Below, piece by piece: positions 1 to 8,775 of a DNA stretch of 64,000 nucleotides. The translations under genes and the position numbers were made by a program. The stretch is from assembly GCA_026415975.1 (NCBI GenBank), contig JAOAFZ010000002.1, positions 220,888 through 284,887 of the forward strand, read 5' to 3'. The first letter of the stretch is position 1. Each line of letters begins with the position of its first letter. Source of the DNA: Patescibacteria group bacterium. Its GTDB lineage: Bacteria; Patescibacteriota; Microgenomatia; UBA1406; GWC2-37-13. The notes beneath the pieces are model-generated. The model did no database searches. It was given only the letters and a program-made list of their open reading frames with translations, and had not been told where the DNA came from.

Positions 1-1
1 G

Positions 2-1417
2 CATGGAGATCTTTGCGATACCATTCTCGATTATATTCCCAAAAAGCGTATCAACGACGTTATTTATCTGGAACCGTTCGATACGGAACGCCCCTTTGCC
101 CTGAATGTTCTTGAGACCAAAAACATGCAGAACAAACACCTCATCAGTTCGGGGATCGTCGGAATATTTGCCAAACTGTATGCTGATAGCTGGGGCCCGC
201 GTCTGGAGTACATACTCCGCAATGTCATCCTAACCCTGGTAGAGATACCGGGATCAACGCTTGTAGATATTCTGGCGCTTCTTGCAAATGAAAAGTACCG
301 AAAAAAAATAGTAGCTCAGATTCAGGATCCAGTTATCAAGGCATTCTGGGAAAAAGAGTTCGAAAAGATGCCGGATAAAATGAAAGCGGAGGCGATCTCG
401 CCCATTCAGAATAAGGTGGGACAGTTTGTATCCGCGCGGATGATTCGCAACATTATCGGCCACCCCAAGTCTACGATTGATCTTGAGGAAATTATGAACA
501 ACGGGAAGATTCTCATCCTTAATTTATCGCAGGGAAAGCTTGGTGAAGACAACGCATCGCTTCTGGGCGCGATGATCATTACGCAGATCCAGCTCGCAGC
601 TATGCAACGAGCATTCATGCCGGAAGAGGATCGTCGCGATTTTATGCTCTACGTAGATGAATTCCAGAACTTTGCCACAAGCTCATTTATTAAGATTCTT
701 TCCGAAGCACGAAAATACCGGCTGTGTCTGAACCTTACCAACCAGTACATAGACCAGCTGGACGAAACGATGCGGAGTGCAATCTTCGGCAATGTGGGTA
801 CACTAATCTCGTTTGTTGTCGGTGCCTCAGACGCGGAAATATTTTCGAAAGAGTACGGCGGTCTGTATACACCAGCCGATCTGGTAGCACTCGGACGACA
901 TGAGGTTGTCATGAAGATCTCGATAGACAACATGATGAGTGCACCATTCCCGGCAAAAACACTGCCACTTCCCGCTCTTAAAAACGGAAACCGCGAAAAG
1001 ATCATCAAGTTCTCAAAGGAACGCTACGGCCGCAGTATGGTAGCCGAGGATATAGCAACTCCGCTCCCGGATACCGTACTGAAGCCATCAGAAACCGGCC
1101 AGACGACCCAATCACCTGCTGTCAGTCCCGTTCCACAGGATTCGGCCTGCTATACTACCCTCGATCTGATTCGTGCCCGTGATCAGACTCCGGATAAACC
1201 ACCGATTCAGGGGGCTGCAAGCGAGAATCGTGAACCCTCAGTATCGGTACCGCCGGATGCCCCTCCGGTGAACACAGATCAGGGTGCGCCGCCGCCGGCA
1301 TCGCCGGATGCTCCAAAGAAGAAGAAAAAAAGAAAAAAAGAAAAAAACAGCTCAATCCGTACCACTCACCGGTTGACCCACAGCACCCAAAAGACCCCAA
1401 ATACCACTCACCCTTAA
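2..1417 (+). CDS. TraG/VirD4-like (DUF87-type) DNA-transfer ATPase, 3' part
   Basis: The reading frame is open from base 2, so the gene starts upstream of the window; the first internal ATG at 125 is not the start. The visible part reads HGDLCDTILDYIPKKR, typical of the region after the Walker A half of TraG/VirD4/DUF87 ATPases. Walker B follows as FMLYVDEFQNFA (bases about 642-677), then a TraM-recognition-like region (SEARKYRLCLNLTNQYIDQL). The last ~110 residues are Pro/Thr-rich and end in a long Lys-run, probably a disordered cytoplasmic tail. Proteins of this family are hexameric motor ATPases of type IV secretion or type IV pilus-like systems. No other secretion gene is visible here, so its partners are unknown. 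Family call is firm; role is inferred. Confidence 0.85.
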   Translation, partial: HGDLCDTILDYIPKKRINDVIYLEPFDTERPFALNVLETKNMQNKHLISSGIVGIFAKLYADSWGPRLEYILRNVILTLVEIPGSTLVDILALLANEKYRKKIVAQIQDPVIKAFWEKEFEKMPDKMKAEAISPIQNKVGQFVSARMIRNIIGHPKSTIDLEEIMNNGKILILNLSQGKLGEDNASLLGAMIITQIQLAAMQRAFMPEEDRRDFMLYVDEFQNFATSSFIKILSEARKYRLCLNLTNQYIDQLDETMRSAIFGNVGTLISFVVGASDAEIFSKEYGGLYTPADLVALGRHEVVMKISIDNMMSAPFPAKTLPLPALKNGNREKIIKFSKERYGRSMVAEDIATPLPDTVLKPSETGQTTQSPAVSPVPQDSACYTTLDLIRARDQTPDKPPIQGAASENREPSVSVPPDAPPVNTDQGAPPPASPDAPKKKKKRKKEKNSSIRTTHRLTHSTQKTPNTTHP

Positions 1418-1453
1418 GAAGTCGTGACGCCGGTTAAATAACGCCAAGGAACA

Positions 1454-1759
1454 CTATGACCGCTTTTTTCCGAACAGTTTGTTCTTTACGGCATTTAAGA
1501 GAAATCCGGCGGCACCCATGCCAAGAGCAGTAATCACTTTGCCGCTCCCGTCATCGAGTAAGCCTTGAACTCTGTTTACAGCTCCCTGCTTAAGATCGTT
1601 GATCATAGCCCGGGCAGAATCAACTGCTTCACGCACGGTTTTGTTAATCTCGATCAGAACGAAGATCAGCACTCCCACCAGAGCAATCAATGAGAGCATA
1701 AAAACAATGCCCAAGATATAAAAGACGAGTTGTACGGTATATAGATCCATAAAGATCAT
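1454..1759 (-). CDS. small membrane protein, one N-terminal helix
   Basis: 101 residues. A long hydrophobic segment spans about residues 8-36, followed by an amphipathic helix (EINKTVREAVDSARAMINDL) and a second weakly hydrophobic Gly/Ala patch near 76-90, ending in a basic tail (KNKLFGKKRS). It abuts the YtxH-domain gene upstream on the same strand (stop-to-start distance 0), so the two are probably cotranscribed. The architecture resembles DUF948-like proteins that often accompany YtxH proteins, but I cannot confirm that family. No enzyme motif is present. Confidence 0.7.
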   Translation of the reverse strand: MIFMDLYTVQLVFYILGIVFMLSLIALVGVLIFVLIEINKTVREAVDSARAMINDLKQGAVNRVQGLLDDGSGKVITALGMGAAGFLLNAVKNKLFGKKRS

Positions 1760-2302
1760 TTAGTTACCACCGGATTCCCCGGTTTCTTTTTTACCCGCGG
1801 GTTTCTGCTCCGCTTCGACAGCTTCGTGCTTTGATTTGCTGCTTTTGACGGCCCTTTTTTGCGTGCTTCCATCTTTAAATAACTGTGTACCGTCATCTCT
1901 CCCGGTTTTTATGTATCCCATGAGATGTTTCTGAGCTTTCTCGAGCAATTCCGTTGCACCACCTTCTTTGCGAAGCTGATCAATTATCCCAGCTACCTGC
2001 TTTTTGTATTTTTCGGTATCCAGTTCCTCTATCGCGGCTCGCAGTTCCTCCAGTCGCGCCCTAGTTTCCTTTTGCATTGAGTTATAGAGCTTTTTCGACT
2101 GTGTTGTAAACTCACCGAAAAGCTTCCGTGCTTCTGTATCAATGTCTTTTTCTTCAATGAATGCCCGAAGATTGCGGATTTGCTTTTGTATCATCTCACG
2201 GTTTTCTTTACCGGATTTGGGCGCAAAGAAAAAAGCTGCCAGTGCGCCGATTGCTGCGCCGAGCAGTATGCCGGTACCAAAGCGGGATTTTGTGTGTGCC
2301 AT
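1760..2302 (-). CDS. YtxH domain-containing protein
   Basis: 180 residues. The N-terminus has the YtxH signature: a Gly/Ala-rich membrane segment (TGILLGAAIGALAAFFFAPKS, about residues 10-30) directly followed by a charged region (GKENREMIQKQI). The rest is helical and coiled-coil-like, with a Lys/Glu-rich tail. YtxH proteins are membrane-anchored and linked to general stress in Firmicutes; the molecular role is unknown. Immediately upstream of the small membrane protein gene at 1454-1759, in an apparent two-gene operon. Confidence 0.8.
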   Translation of the reverse strand: MAHTKSRFGTGILLGAAIGALAAFFFAPKSGKENREMIQKQIRNLRAFIEEKDIDTEARKLFGEFTTQSKKLYNSMQKETRARLEELRAAIEELDTEKYKKQVAGIIDQLRKEGGATELLEKAQKHLMGYIKTGRDDGTQLFKDGSTQKRAVKSSKSKHEAVEAEQKPAGKKETGESGGN

Positions 2303-2434
2303 AATAATGTAAAAATACTAATTTACTATCTTCATGGTACCACATAACCAGTCACAAGTCAAAAATGAAATTGCCGGTAATCGCGATAAAGAAAAATCAC
2401 CGGTGCGGTACAAGGTGTGTCTGCAGCCCTCTTC

Positions 2435-3088
2435 TTACGGAAGAAACCGTGCAATCAGCTTTATCAGACGCTCCTTGATGCCGGAAGGCGGGCTGGGATT
2501 TTCTTCTGCTGCAATACCGGGAAGCTTATAGATTTCAAATACCACCTCGGGGTTGTGTGCGTGCACACTTTTTTCCAATTTCTCAAAGAAACTCAGATCT
2601 CCTAACCTGTCCCCCAGACAGACTACCAGTGCGGAGCCTCCATTCAACCCGGCTCCACCACTCTCCACCGGTGCAACAAGCCAGCTCCTGAGTGCGTATA
2701 CCGCATTATCTGTCTCCTTATACTTTTCGACCATAAAAAACGGGCCACCACCGAATACTTCCACTCCTTTTTTTTCCAGGGCTTCGGGATACACATTATA
2801 GTTACCACGCAACTTGGCCCATTTTTTTGCGAGATATATTCCTTCATCGGGACGGTTGGTCGCAACGGCAACCTGAACTCCCATTGCTACCAAACGGTCC
2901 AGTAAGTACATTGTTTCATCGGGGATGGCTTCGGGCCGGAGATCAAGCAGGTTACGGGCTTCTTCTCCGAACGAGACAAGCGTATTATCAAAGTCGGTTA
3001 TTACTACCGTACCCGCCCGGAGTTTACCGGCACCGGCAAGCAGGTCGATTGCCTCGTCCAGACTTGTAACGTGTTGAACTGTTGCCAT
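2435..3088 (-). CDS. HAD-superfamily phosphatase (YqeG-like)
   Basis: 217 residues. HAD motif I is TDFDNTLVSF (nucleophile Asp32, acid Asp34), motif II is VAVATNRP, and motif IV is LGDRLGDLSF. The cap is short or absent, as in the YqeG/phosphatidylglycerophosphate-phosphatase-like group, and the length fits. The substrate cannot be told from sequence. The start is supported by a -10 box (TATACT on the minus strand, 3094-3099) only 5 nt before the ATG. Divergent from the hydrolase gene at 3151. Confidence 0.75.
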   Translation of the reverse strand: MATVQHVTSLDEAIDLLAGAGKLRAGTVVITDFDNTLVSFGEEARNLLDLRPEAIPDETMYLLDRLVAMGVQVAVATNRPDEGIYLAKKWAKLRGNYNVYPEALEKKGVEVFGGGPFFMVEKYKETDNAVYALRSWLVAPVESGGAGLNGGSALVVCLGDRLGDLSFFEKLEKSVHAHNPEVVFEIYKLPGIAAEENPSPPSGIKERLIKLIARFLP

Positions 3089-3150
3089 ATGATAGTATAG
3101 CGCTGTTTTTTGCGTTTGCGAACCCGTTCCCGAACCCGCTAGAATGAAGC

Positions 3151-3786
3151 ATGTCCACCACAGAGCGGTTCGGGTTTACCCACTATTTCCAGGCTCCACG
3201 TGTGTCGGGTGCCCCGGTCTTTATGGTGTTGCATGGTCTTGGCGGTACTGAACATGATTTTATCCCCCTGGTTGCAGAAACTAACATGGATGCAGGCATC
3301 ATCAGTCTTCGTGGCGGGGCTTCCTGCGGGGGAAAAACCTGTTTTTTTACTAGCAATAAAGATGGAACATATGATCCAGAATACCTTCAGGAACACGCAA
3401 AGACCATGGTGCAATTCGTGAACCGTGCTGCCGAAGCCTATCGGTTCGACCGGAGCCAGGTTATCTGGCTGGGATATGGTAATGGCGCAGATTCAATTGC
3501 GAATACGATGTTTACATATCCCACAGTGGTGAACAGGGCAATTCTTCTACGGCCTTCTGTTACCCGTATTCCGGAAAAGCTCCCGGTCTTTGCTGATGTA
3601 TCTGTTCTGATTGCCGCCGGAAGGCAGGACGAAATAATACCAATCGAAGATACCGAAAAACTTATCAGAGCTTTCCAGCACAGCGGGGCTGTTGTTGAGC
3701 TGTTTCTGCACGATGCGACACACCTTGTGACCCCCGCAGACGCACTGCATATAAGACAATGGTACACACGTCATGCCGAGTGGTAG
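3151..3786 (+). CDS. alpha/beta-hydrolase, carboxylesterase-like, nucleophile Ser replaced by Gly
   Basis: 211 residues with the layout of the phospholipase/carboxylesterase family: oxyanion strand VFMVLHGLGG (23-32), strand-helix IWLGYGNGADS (105-115), acid loop AAGRQDEIIP with Asp160, and catalytic His191 in DATHLVTP. The nucleophile elbow, normally GYSNG or GFSQG, reads GYGNG at 108-112; codon 110 is GGT. The Asp and His of the triad remain. It is therefore either inactive as a serine esterase or works differently, for example in binding. A TAGAAT -10 box (3140-3145) lies 5 nt before the ATG, so the mRNA should be leaderless. Confidence 0.75.
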   Translation: MSTTERFGFTHYFQAPRVSGAPVFMVLHGLGGTEHDFIPLVAETNMDAGIISLRGGASCGGKTCFFTSNKDGTYDPEYLQEHAKTMVQFVNRAAEAYRFDRSQVIWLGYGNGADSIANTMFTYPTVVNRAILLRPSVTRIPEKLPVFADVSVLIAAGRQDEIIPIEDTEKLIRAFQHSGAVVELFLHDATHLVTPADALHIRQWYTRHAEW

Positions 3787-3808
3787 TGATCCCCCAAACT
3801 CCTGAACT

Positions 3809-4159
3809 TTACACAAGCTTTTTGACAGTATCCACGATGTCCTGGATATTAAAGGGCTTGCTTATATGACCGTCGGCATGAACCCCTTCAGCAACAGCGG
3901 CAAGATCATTGCTCGCTGATACGATTATCACTGGTGTAGTACTTAGCTCCGGGTCACTTTTTACCAAACTGCAGATTGTGGCTCCTCCAAGTTCCTGAAA
4001 CCAGAGGTCAACTAGAAGCAGGTCCGGCCGGGCGTTACGGATTGTTTCAAAGTCATTACAATAACTCCATGCGGTCACACGGTACCCCTGGTCTTCAAGT
4101 ATTATCTTCAGGACTTCGAGTATTGATTCATCGTCTTCACATACCAGTATGTGCTTCAT
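3809..4159 (-). CDS. stand-alone response regulator receiver domain
   Basis: 116 residues, just a CheY-like receiver domain with no output domain. Acidic pocket CEDDES (Asp9/Asp10), phospho-acceptor Asp51 in LLLVDLWF, switch Ser81 in VIIVSAS and Lys101 in ISKPF are all present. It should receive phosphate from a histidine kinase not encoded in this window and act by protein contact. A TATACT -10 is visible on the minus strand about 13 nt before the ATG. It sits convergently with the hydrolase gene that ends at 3786. Confidence 0.88.
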   Translation of the reverse strand: MKHILVCEDDESILEVLKIILEDQGYRVTAWSYCNDFETIRNARPDLLLVDLWFQELGGATICSLVKSDPELSTTPVIIVSASNDLAAVAEGVHADGHISKPFNIQDIVDTVKKLV

Positions 4160-4203
4160 ATCGATCTGCTCTAGTATAATCTACGTGTGTAGCAAAATGC
4201 CTG

Positions 4204-4845
4204 CTACATGGATAACTCCGTTTTCGGAGCTTTCTGGAAAGTAGCTTTCCGGGAAGCCGCATATGCAAGAGAGAGCAATTCAAGCGCGGCAATGATGAAG
4301 ATTAAGATACTCCAGAATCCGACACCTGAAAACAGGACAACATGCCCGAAAATCAGCCAGACGATTATATATACCAGCCGGTGCAATCGCGTCCAGTTTT
4401 TTCCCATGCGTCGCTGGAAATAATCATTGGAGGTTACGGCAAGAGGTAACGTTGCCATAAATGCCAGCATTCCCAGTACCTGGTAAACCGGAATGGATTC
4501 CGGCAGCTTTCCATAAAGAATATTCGGAACCAGCCCCACGAACAGATAGTGTGCTAGGGCAAAAACGAACATGAGCACTCCCAGTTGTCGCCGGAAAAGC
4601 ATGACCACCGTTGCCGGCTCCCAGCGGACTCCAAAACGGCGAAGGATACTCGGAAGAATTACGATAACAAACAGAACGAGCGACACTTGACCTACGAGCC
4701 TCCCGCTTTTAAGAAAAAACAGCGAACCGGGAAGATCTGCTAGTATTGCTACGGAACCATATGCCGCAAAGAGAGTTGTTGCCCAGGAAAGAGCATTGAT
4801 AATCCGGATTATCGTTATTCGGTTTGCAACTGCAGTTTTCAACAT
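4204..4845 (-). CDS. ferric reductase-like transmembrane protein (MsrQ/YedZ-like)
   Basis: 213 residues from the chosen ATG, with about six hydrophobic helices. Candidate haem-ligand histidines lie in FALAHYLFVG and in LHRLVYIIVWLIFGHVVLF, the pattern of the ferric reductase-like/MsrQ haem b family. The frame is open further upstream to 5103, but that part overlaps the next gene at 4902-5555 and looks non-coding. The ATG at 4845 begins a typical basic lead-in to the first helix, and a TATACT-like -10 lies just before it. It probably carries electrons across the membrane; no MsrP partner is seen nearby. Confidence 0.7.
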   Translation of the reverse strand: MLKTAVANRITIIRIINALSWATTLFAAYGSVAILADLPGSLFFLKSGRLVGQVSLVLFVIVILPSILRRFGVRWEPATVVMLFRRQLGVLMFVFALAHYLFVGLVPNILYGKLPESIPVYQVLGMLAFMATLPLAVTSNDYFQRRMGKNWTRLHRLVYIIVWLIFGHVVLFSGVGFWSILIFIIAALELLSLAYAASRKATFQKAPKTELSM

Positions 4846-4901
4846 ACCGAGAAAAGTATACCGTCTCAGGTAATGAAAAACTAGTAAAGCTTCCCCCTCT
4901 G

Positions 4902-5555
4902 TTATTTGCGGACATTTACAGAACCAGAGCTCACCACCGGGAGCTTTCCGTAAAAGCGTTTTGCACCGAGTGCATCGAGGATAAAGCGGGCTACGTCCTC
5001 GCGGGGTATTCGCAGCGACATACCGGAGTAGCCAACCATGCCTACCTGATACTTCCCGGTTCCCGGTGAGGAGGTAAGGAGCGGGACGCGAACTATTGTC
5101 CAATCCAGACCGCTCTCCTGGATAGCATTTGCTGCAGTAGTCGCGTCGAAGATCATTGAAGATGCAAAAACCCGCATAATCGCATTAAGGAGCTTGTCAA
5201 GAATTTTTGGCGTATCTTCTTTTGCCGGAATGCCTACGCCGGTCAACCAGACCAGTCTGCGGATTCTGCATTGCCGCATCGCGGAAATTATGTTTTGTGC
5301 GGCAGAAGTGAACATTCCGGGTGGAGTACCCTGTCCGTACCCGAGTGTGGATAGTACCGCATTTGCCCCGGTGATTGCAGTGCATACATCATGAGGATGT
5401 GTTGCATCACCTTCTAGAATATGTACCTGCTCCCGGTACTCCCCGAGTTTTCCGGGAGTACGGACTAGAACGGTGACATCGTAGCCCCGCTCCAGAGCCT
5501 GACGGACAACGTGAAGGCCGGTTTTCCCGGTAGCGCCAAGTATAGTAAGTTTCAT
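4902..5555 (-). CDS. NAD(P)-binding Rossmann protein, NmrA-like atypical SDR
   Basis: 217 residues. The N-terminal nucleotide-binding motif is LGATGKTG (about 6-13), the typical GxxGxxG of atypical short-chain dehydrogenases. LEGDATHPHDV, ANAVLSTLG and LVWLTGVG match further conserved strands, and WTIVRVPLLT matches the NmrA/BVR-B-like C-terminal half. Its substrate is unknown; related proteins are NADPH-flavin reductases or redox sensors. A TATAAC -10 on the minus strand (5561-5566) lies 5 nt before the ATG. The neighbour downstream on the same strand is the haem membrane protein, so a redox link is possible but unproven. Confidence 0.8.
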   Translation of the reverse strand: MKLTILGATGKTGLHVVRQALERGYDVTVLVRTPGKLGEYREQVHILEGDATHPHDVCTAITGANAVLSTLGYGQGTPPGMFTSAAQNIISAMRQCRIRRLVWLTGVGIPAKEDTPKILDKLLNAIMRVFASSMIFDATTAANAIQESGLDWTIVRVPLLTSSPGTGKYQVGMVGYSGMSLRIPREDVARFILDALGAKRFYGKLPVVSSGSVNVRK

Positions 5556-5656
5556 AAGATGTTATACCACACGAGGTACTGCAAGAGAGAGTCTAATGTG
5601 GCCGTTGCACATTAAACAATGCGGCGGGTAGAACTGTCGTTCTGATACAATACGCT

Positions 5657-6757
5657 ATGGCAAACCTCTCGCTTGGTATTGTGGGCCTGCCGAACGTCGG
5701 CAAGTCCACGCTTTTTAACTCACTTCTCAAGAAACAGGTCGCACTGGCGGCCAACTACCCGTTTGCAACGATTGAACCCAACGTGGGTATTGTCGAGGTG
5801 CCGGATGACCGGCTTTCTGTGTTGCAGAAACTGGTAAACGCCCAAAAGACCGTTCCTGCAGTGGTAGAGTTTTATGATATTGCCGGCCTAGTACGCGGCG
5901 CCTCCACGGGGGAAGGCTTGGGCAATAAGTTTCTGAGCCATATCCGCGAGGTCGCAGCTATTGTGCACGTAACTAGGCTTTTCGAGGATTCCGAGATCAT
6001 CCATGTAGCAAACAAGGTCGATCCGGTAGAAGATATTAAAACCATTGAAACCGAACTTATTTTCGCAGATCTTGCTACTCTGGAAAAGCAAAGACGCCCC
6101 GGTTCCGGAAAGCTTTCCAAGGAACAGGAGCTCTTTTTCCTGGCCGTTGACAAGCTGAAGGATGCGCTGGACCGGGGTATCCCAGCCCGGAACGTGAAAC
6201 TGAGCGAAGATGAACGGCTGGCCGTCCGCCAGCTCAGCCTGCTCACCGCCAAACCGGTCCTGTTTGTCTTTAACGTCTCCGAATCGCAGCTGGAACACGC
6301 GGAAGAGACAAAGAAGCAGATCGCGGAAATTCTTTCCATGATAGGCTCCCCCGATGCTACGCATCTGTACCTGTCAGCAAAACTGGAGAACGATGTGCTG
6401 GGATTTAGCGAAGAAGAACAAAAAGAGTATCTTCAACAGTATAATCTCGAAGAAACCGGTTTGAACCGGCTGATCCGCACGGCATACGCCACACTGAACC
6501 TCATTTCCTACCTGACCGCCGGCGAAAAAGAGGTTCGGGCATGGACTATTAAAACCGGCACACTGGCACCGGATGCCGCCGGGGTTATTCATACCGACTT
6601 TAGTAAGCACTTTATTAAGGCCGATGTAATCCCCTTCCCCGACTTCGTGTCCCACGGTGGCTGGGTAAAAGCGCGCGAGGCCGGCAAAGTGCTTTCGGCA
6701 GGCCGCGACTATGTGATAAAAGACGGCGATGTGGTTGAGTTCAAGGTGGGTGTGTAA
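5657..6757 (+). CDS. ychF: redox-regulated ATPase YchF (Obg-like)
   Basis: 366 residues, the usual YchF length. P-loop GLPNVGKST spans 10-18, switch/G3 region DIAGLVRGASTGEG follows, and the base-specificity motif is NVSE, the NxxE variant that makes YchF prefer ATP over GTP. The C-terminal TGS domain is intact (DFVSHGGWVKAREAGK and VIKDGDVVEFKV). YchF binds ribosomes and acts in translation-related stress control. A GATACAAT -10 region (TACAAT 5646-5651) ends 5 nt before the ATG, so the message is probably leaderless. Confidence 0.97.
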   Translation: MANLSLGIVGLPNVGKSTLFNSLLKKQVALAANYPFATIEPNVGIVEVPDDRLSVLQKLVNAQKTVPAVVEFYDIAGLVRGASTGEGLGNKFLSHIREVAAIVHVTRLFEDSEIIHVANKVDPVEDIKTIETELIFADLATLEKQRRPGSGKLSKEQELFFLAVDKLKDALDRGIPARNVKLSEDERLAVRQLSLLTAKPVLFVFNVSESQLEHAEETKKQIAEILSMIGSPDATHLYLSAKLENDVLGFSEEEQKEYLQQYNLEETGLNRLIRTAYATLNLISYLTAGEKEVRAWTIKTGTLAPDAAGVIHTDFSKHFIKADVIPFPDFVSHGGWVKAREAGKVLSAGRDYVIKDGDVVEFKVGV

Positions 6758-6777
6758 ACCGGGTTGTTGAAGAAAGC

Positions 6778-7926
6778 TCAATCCGTAACCGTCACCCTTC
6801 CGGAAAATACGGATTTGCTGTTGGCACAGGAGCTTGTGGACGGATTTAAAAGTGCGGACTGGCTACAGTTGTAGAAGACTTTGACATACATGATATATGA
6901 ACCCGGGTCGGTCTGCAGATAGCACTTATCGATCGTATCTTTTGCTGTCGGATACACAAGCTCAGAGATGGCAACCCCGCTTTCGGTATATGAAAAACAG
7001 GAATATTGCGGCAATTCAAGCGGTTTTGTAAAGAGATCACACAAGCGTTCTACCTGCGTGTCATCAACTTCCCGGGTGAAGTACTTCTGCGACTCGTCAA
7101 AACAAACTACGTCGCCACTTTTCACTGGACCGGTAAGGGTTGCGCTCAGTTTCGCAAGGGGCGCGGGAGTATACGGTGTGGGAGCCGGTGTGGCGGTTAC
7201 TCCGGGAGAGGGCGTAGTAGAGCCCTCAGCCTGGTACACCGGCAGGGTGGCACCCGTGGTTTTACTATACGATCCAGCTGAAAACTTCAACTCCCACATC
7301 GGGGTGGCAGTGGGTGCAATGGTAACCGGTAAAAACCCCGATGTGGGAGACGCAGCAGTAAGAGAGCCTGTTTTCTTCGGAGAGGGAGATATGGGTCCGG
7401 GCGTGGGTGAAGCCAATCCGAACCGGGGAGTTGGGGTAATCGTTGCCAGCGGTTTGTTGCGCAGTGTGGGAGTAGGGCTTCGAGGAATGGGTGAAACCCG
7501 GGTCTTTCCCCCGGGGGAGGGTGACAAGGCCTCCGATAGCCTTGGAGAAATCTCAGGCTGTCTATCCGGATTTTCCGTCGGCTCGAGCCCTGCAATGGTC
7601 GGTATCACGTAGGGTGTGGCCCGCACTGCGCTACGTCCGGCATTCGATGCATCGGAGTCATCACCTGTCCGGGCCCGGTTCGTACCAGCTCCGGGAGAAC
7701 CGGCATCTGCAATTTCACTCGCGGCTGCATCGTTGCTGTTGGCTACTATATACCATCCAAGCGCACCAACAGCTCCTACCCCGAATAGAATGAGAACTAC
7801 GATCGAAATTATCTTAACGGTCTTTTTCGAGATGCCTTTGCGTCTAGAAGAGGGACCGTCTTCCCGGATACTGGCAAGGGCCGCACTGGAAAGTGATCCG
7901 GAAAGTGGAGGTAAATCGGAGTCCAT
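6778..7926 (-). CDS. membrane-anchored extracellular protein with Pro/Thr linker and Cys-containing C-terminal domain
   Basis: 382 residues, family not recognised. A cytoplasmic N-terminus with a basic stretch (SSRRKGISKKTVK) precedes one transmembrane helix at about 37-60. A low-complexity Pro/Thr/Ser stalk of ~190 residues follows, then a C-terminal domain of ~120 residues with six or so Cys. This fits a type II membrane protein exposed on the cell surface, with disulfides that the nearby DsbB could help form. Convergent with ychF. Confidence 0.7.
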   Translation of the reverse strand: MDSDLPPLSGSLSSAALASIREDGPSSRRKGISKKTVKIISIVVLILFGVGAVGALGWYIVANSNDAAASEIADAGSPGAGTNRARTGDDSDASNAGRSAVRATPYVIPTIAGLEPTENPDRQPEISPRLSEALSPSPGGKTRVSPIPRSPTPTLRNKPLATITPTPRFGLASPTPGPISPSPKKTGSLTAASPTSGFLPVTIAPTATPMWELKFSAGSYSKTTGATLPVYQAEGSTTPSPGVTATPAPTPYTPAPLAKLSATLTGPVKSGDVVCFDESQKYFTREVDDTQVERLCDLFTKPLELPQYSCFSYTESGVAISELVYPTAKDTIDKCYLQTDPGSYIMYVKVFYNCSQSALLNPSTSSCANSKSVFSGRVTVTD

Positions 7927-7942
7927 TCCCCATTATTGCAGA

Positions 7943-8740
7943 TCAAGGACTTTTTTTCCCGTGATTATGCCATGTTTTGACGTAGATTACCCAGAAACGG
8001 ATCGCCGAAAAAAGTGAAAAAACAAAGCCCGGAAACCCATCCATAAATCCCTTATGGCGAATATATGTCAGCAAAAACCACCGGACTGGCTGCACCAGGA
8101 AATAATTCAGAAAATCAGGTATCCCCAGTTTCTTACCGCGGGCTTGAAGCTCTTTTCTCAGGACCATCGCGTCCATGCTGGTATACCGGTTCCAGCGCAT
8201 AAGATACCGTTCAAAGCCAGGATCGGCATAATGGAGAAGATCATGTTTTAGAGTACCGATACGTTCTTCTCCCCCGGCAACCGCAACCTGTTCATGGACC
8301 GACTCGCAGGGAAAATACGCGCTACCGCGTTTATATAGTCGAATCGTATAGTCAGGATACTGTCCGCCTTTTCTAAGAAATCGTCCAAGAAAGTAGTTCA
8401 GGCGTGGAATACGGTAGGCATCGAGCGAATCCGGAGACCCGATCACCTGCCGGATTTCCTCTTTAAGTCCTTCACTCACGGCCTCATCTGCGTCTAGTTG
8501 CAGGATCCACTCCCCCTTTGCCGCATCAAGAGCCTTCTGCTTGTTTTTATGAAACATTGGCGGGTTGTCGGCATGAAGTATCCGGACCCGTTTACCATAG
8601 CGTTCCAGAGCCGCAATTGTTCCGTCATCGGATCCTCCATCAACTACAACCACTTCGTCCCCGAAGTCACGTACTGAATCCATAGCATAATGAAGGTTTT
8701 CCACTTCGTTGTATACAGCCAGACAGATCGAGAGTTTCAT
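7943..8740 (-). CDS. family 2 glycosyltransferase
   Basis: 265 residues from the ATG at 8740. GT-A fold signatures: SICLAVYNEVEN at the N-terminus, VVVDGGSDDGT, and the DXD-type ILQLDADEAV. The layout is closest to the WaaE/KdtX-like GT2 group, with C-terminal hydrophobic segments that would hold it at the membrane. It likely adds a sugar to an envelope glycan. The frame continues upstream to 8833 but that stretch overlaps dsbB. A TACAAT -10 (minus strand, 8747-8752) 6 nt upstream supports 8740. Confidence 0.88.
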   Translation of the reverse strand: MKLSICLAVYNEVENLHYAMDSVRDFGDEVVVVDGGSDDGTIAALERYGKRVRILHADNPPMFHKNKQKALDAAKGEWILQLDADEAVSEGLKEEIRQVIGSPDSLDAYRIPRLNYFLGRFLRKGGQYPDYTIRLYKRGSAYFPCESVHEQVAVAGGEERIGTLKHDLLHYADPGFERYLMRWNRYTSMDAMVLRKELQARGKKLGIPDFLNYFLVQPVRWFLLTYIRHKGFMDGFPGFVFSLFSAIRFWVIYVKTWHNHGKKSP

Positions 8741-8746
8741 ACTGGT

Positions 8747-8768
8747 ATTGTAACAGAGCGGGTATAAT
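8747..8768. promoter_or_regulatory. compact divergent promoter pair, GT2 gene and dsbB
   Basis: On the minus strand TACAAT (8747-8752) ends 6 nt from the ATG at 8740. On the plus strand TATAAT (8763-8768) ends 7 nt before the ATG at 8776. The two start codons are only 35 nt apart, so each promoter's upstream region overlaps the other's core. Confidence 0.65.
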
Positions 8769-8775
8769 GGAAAAC

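Noticed and set aside
8767..8769. First in-frame ATG of dsbB
   Set aside because: It overlaps the TATAAT box, so the transcript would start after it; the ATG at 8776 fits better.
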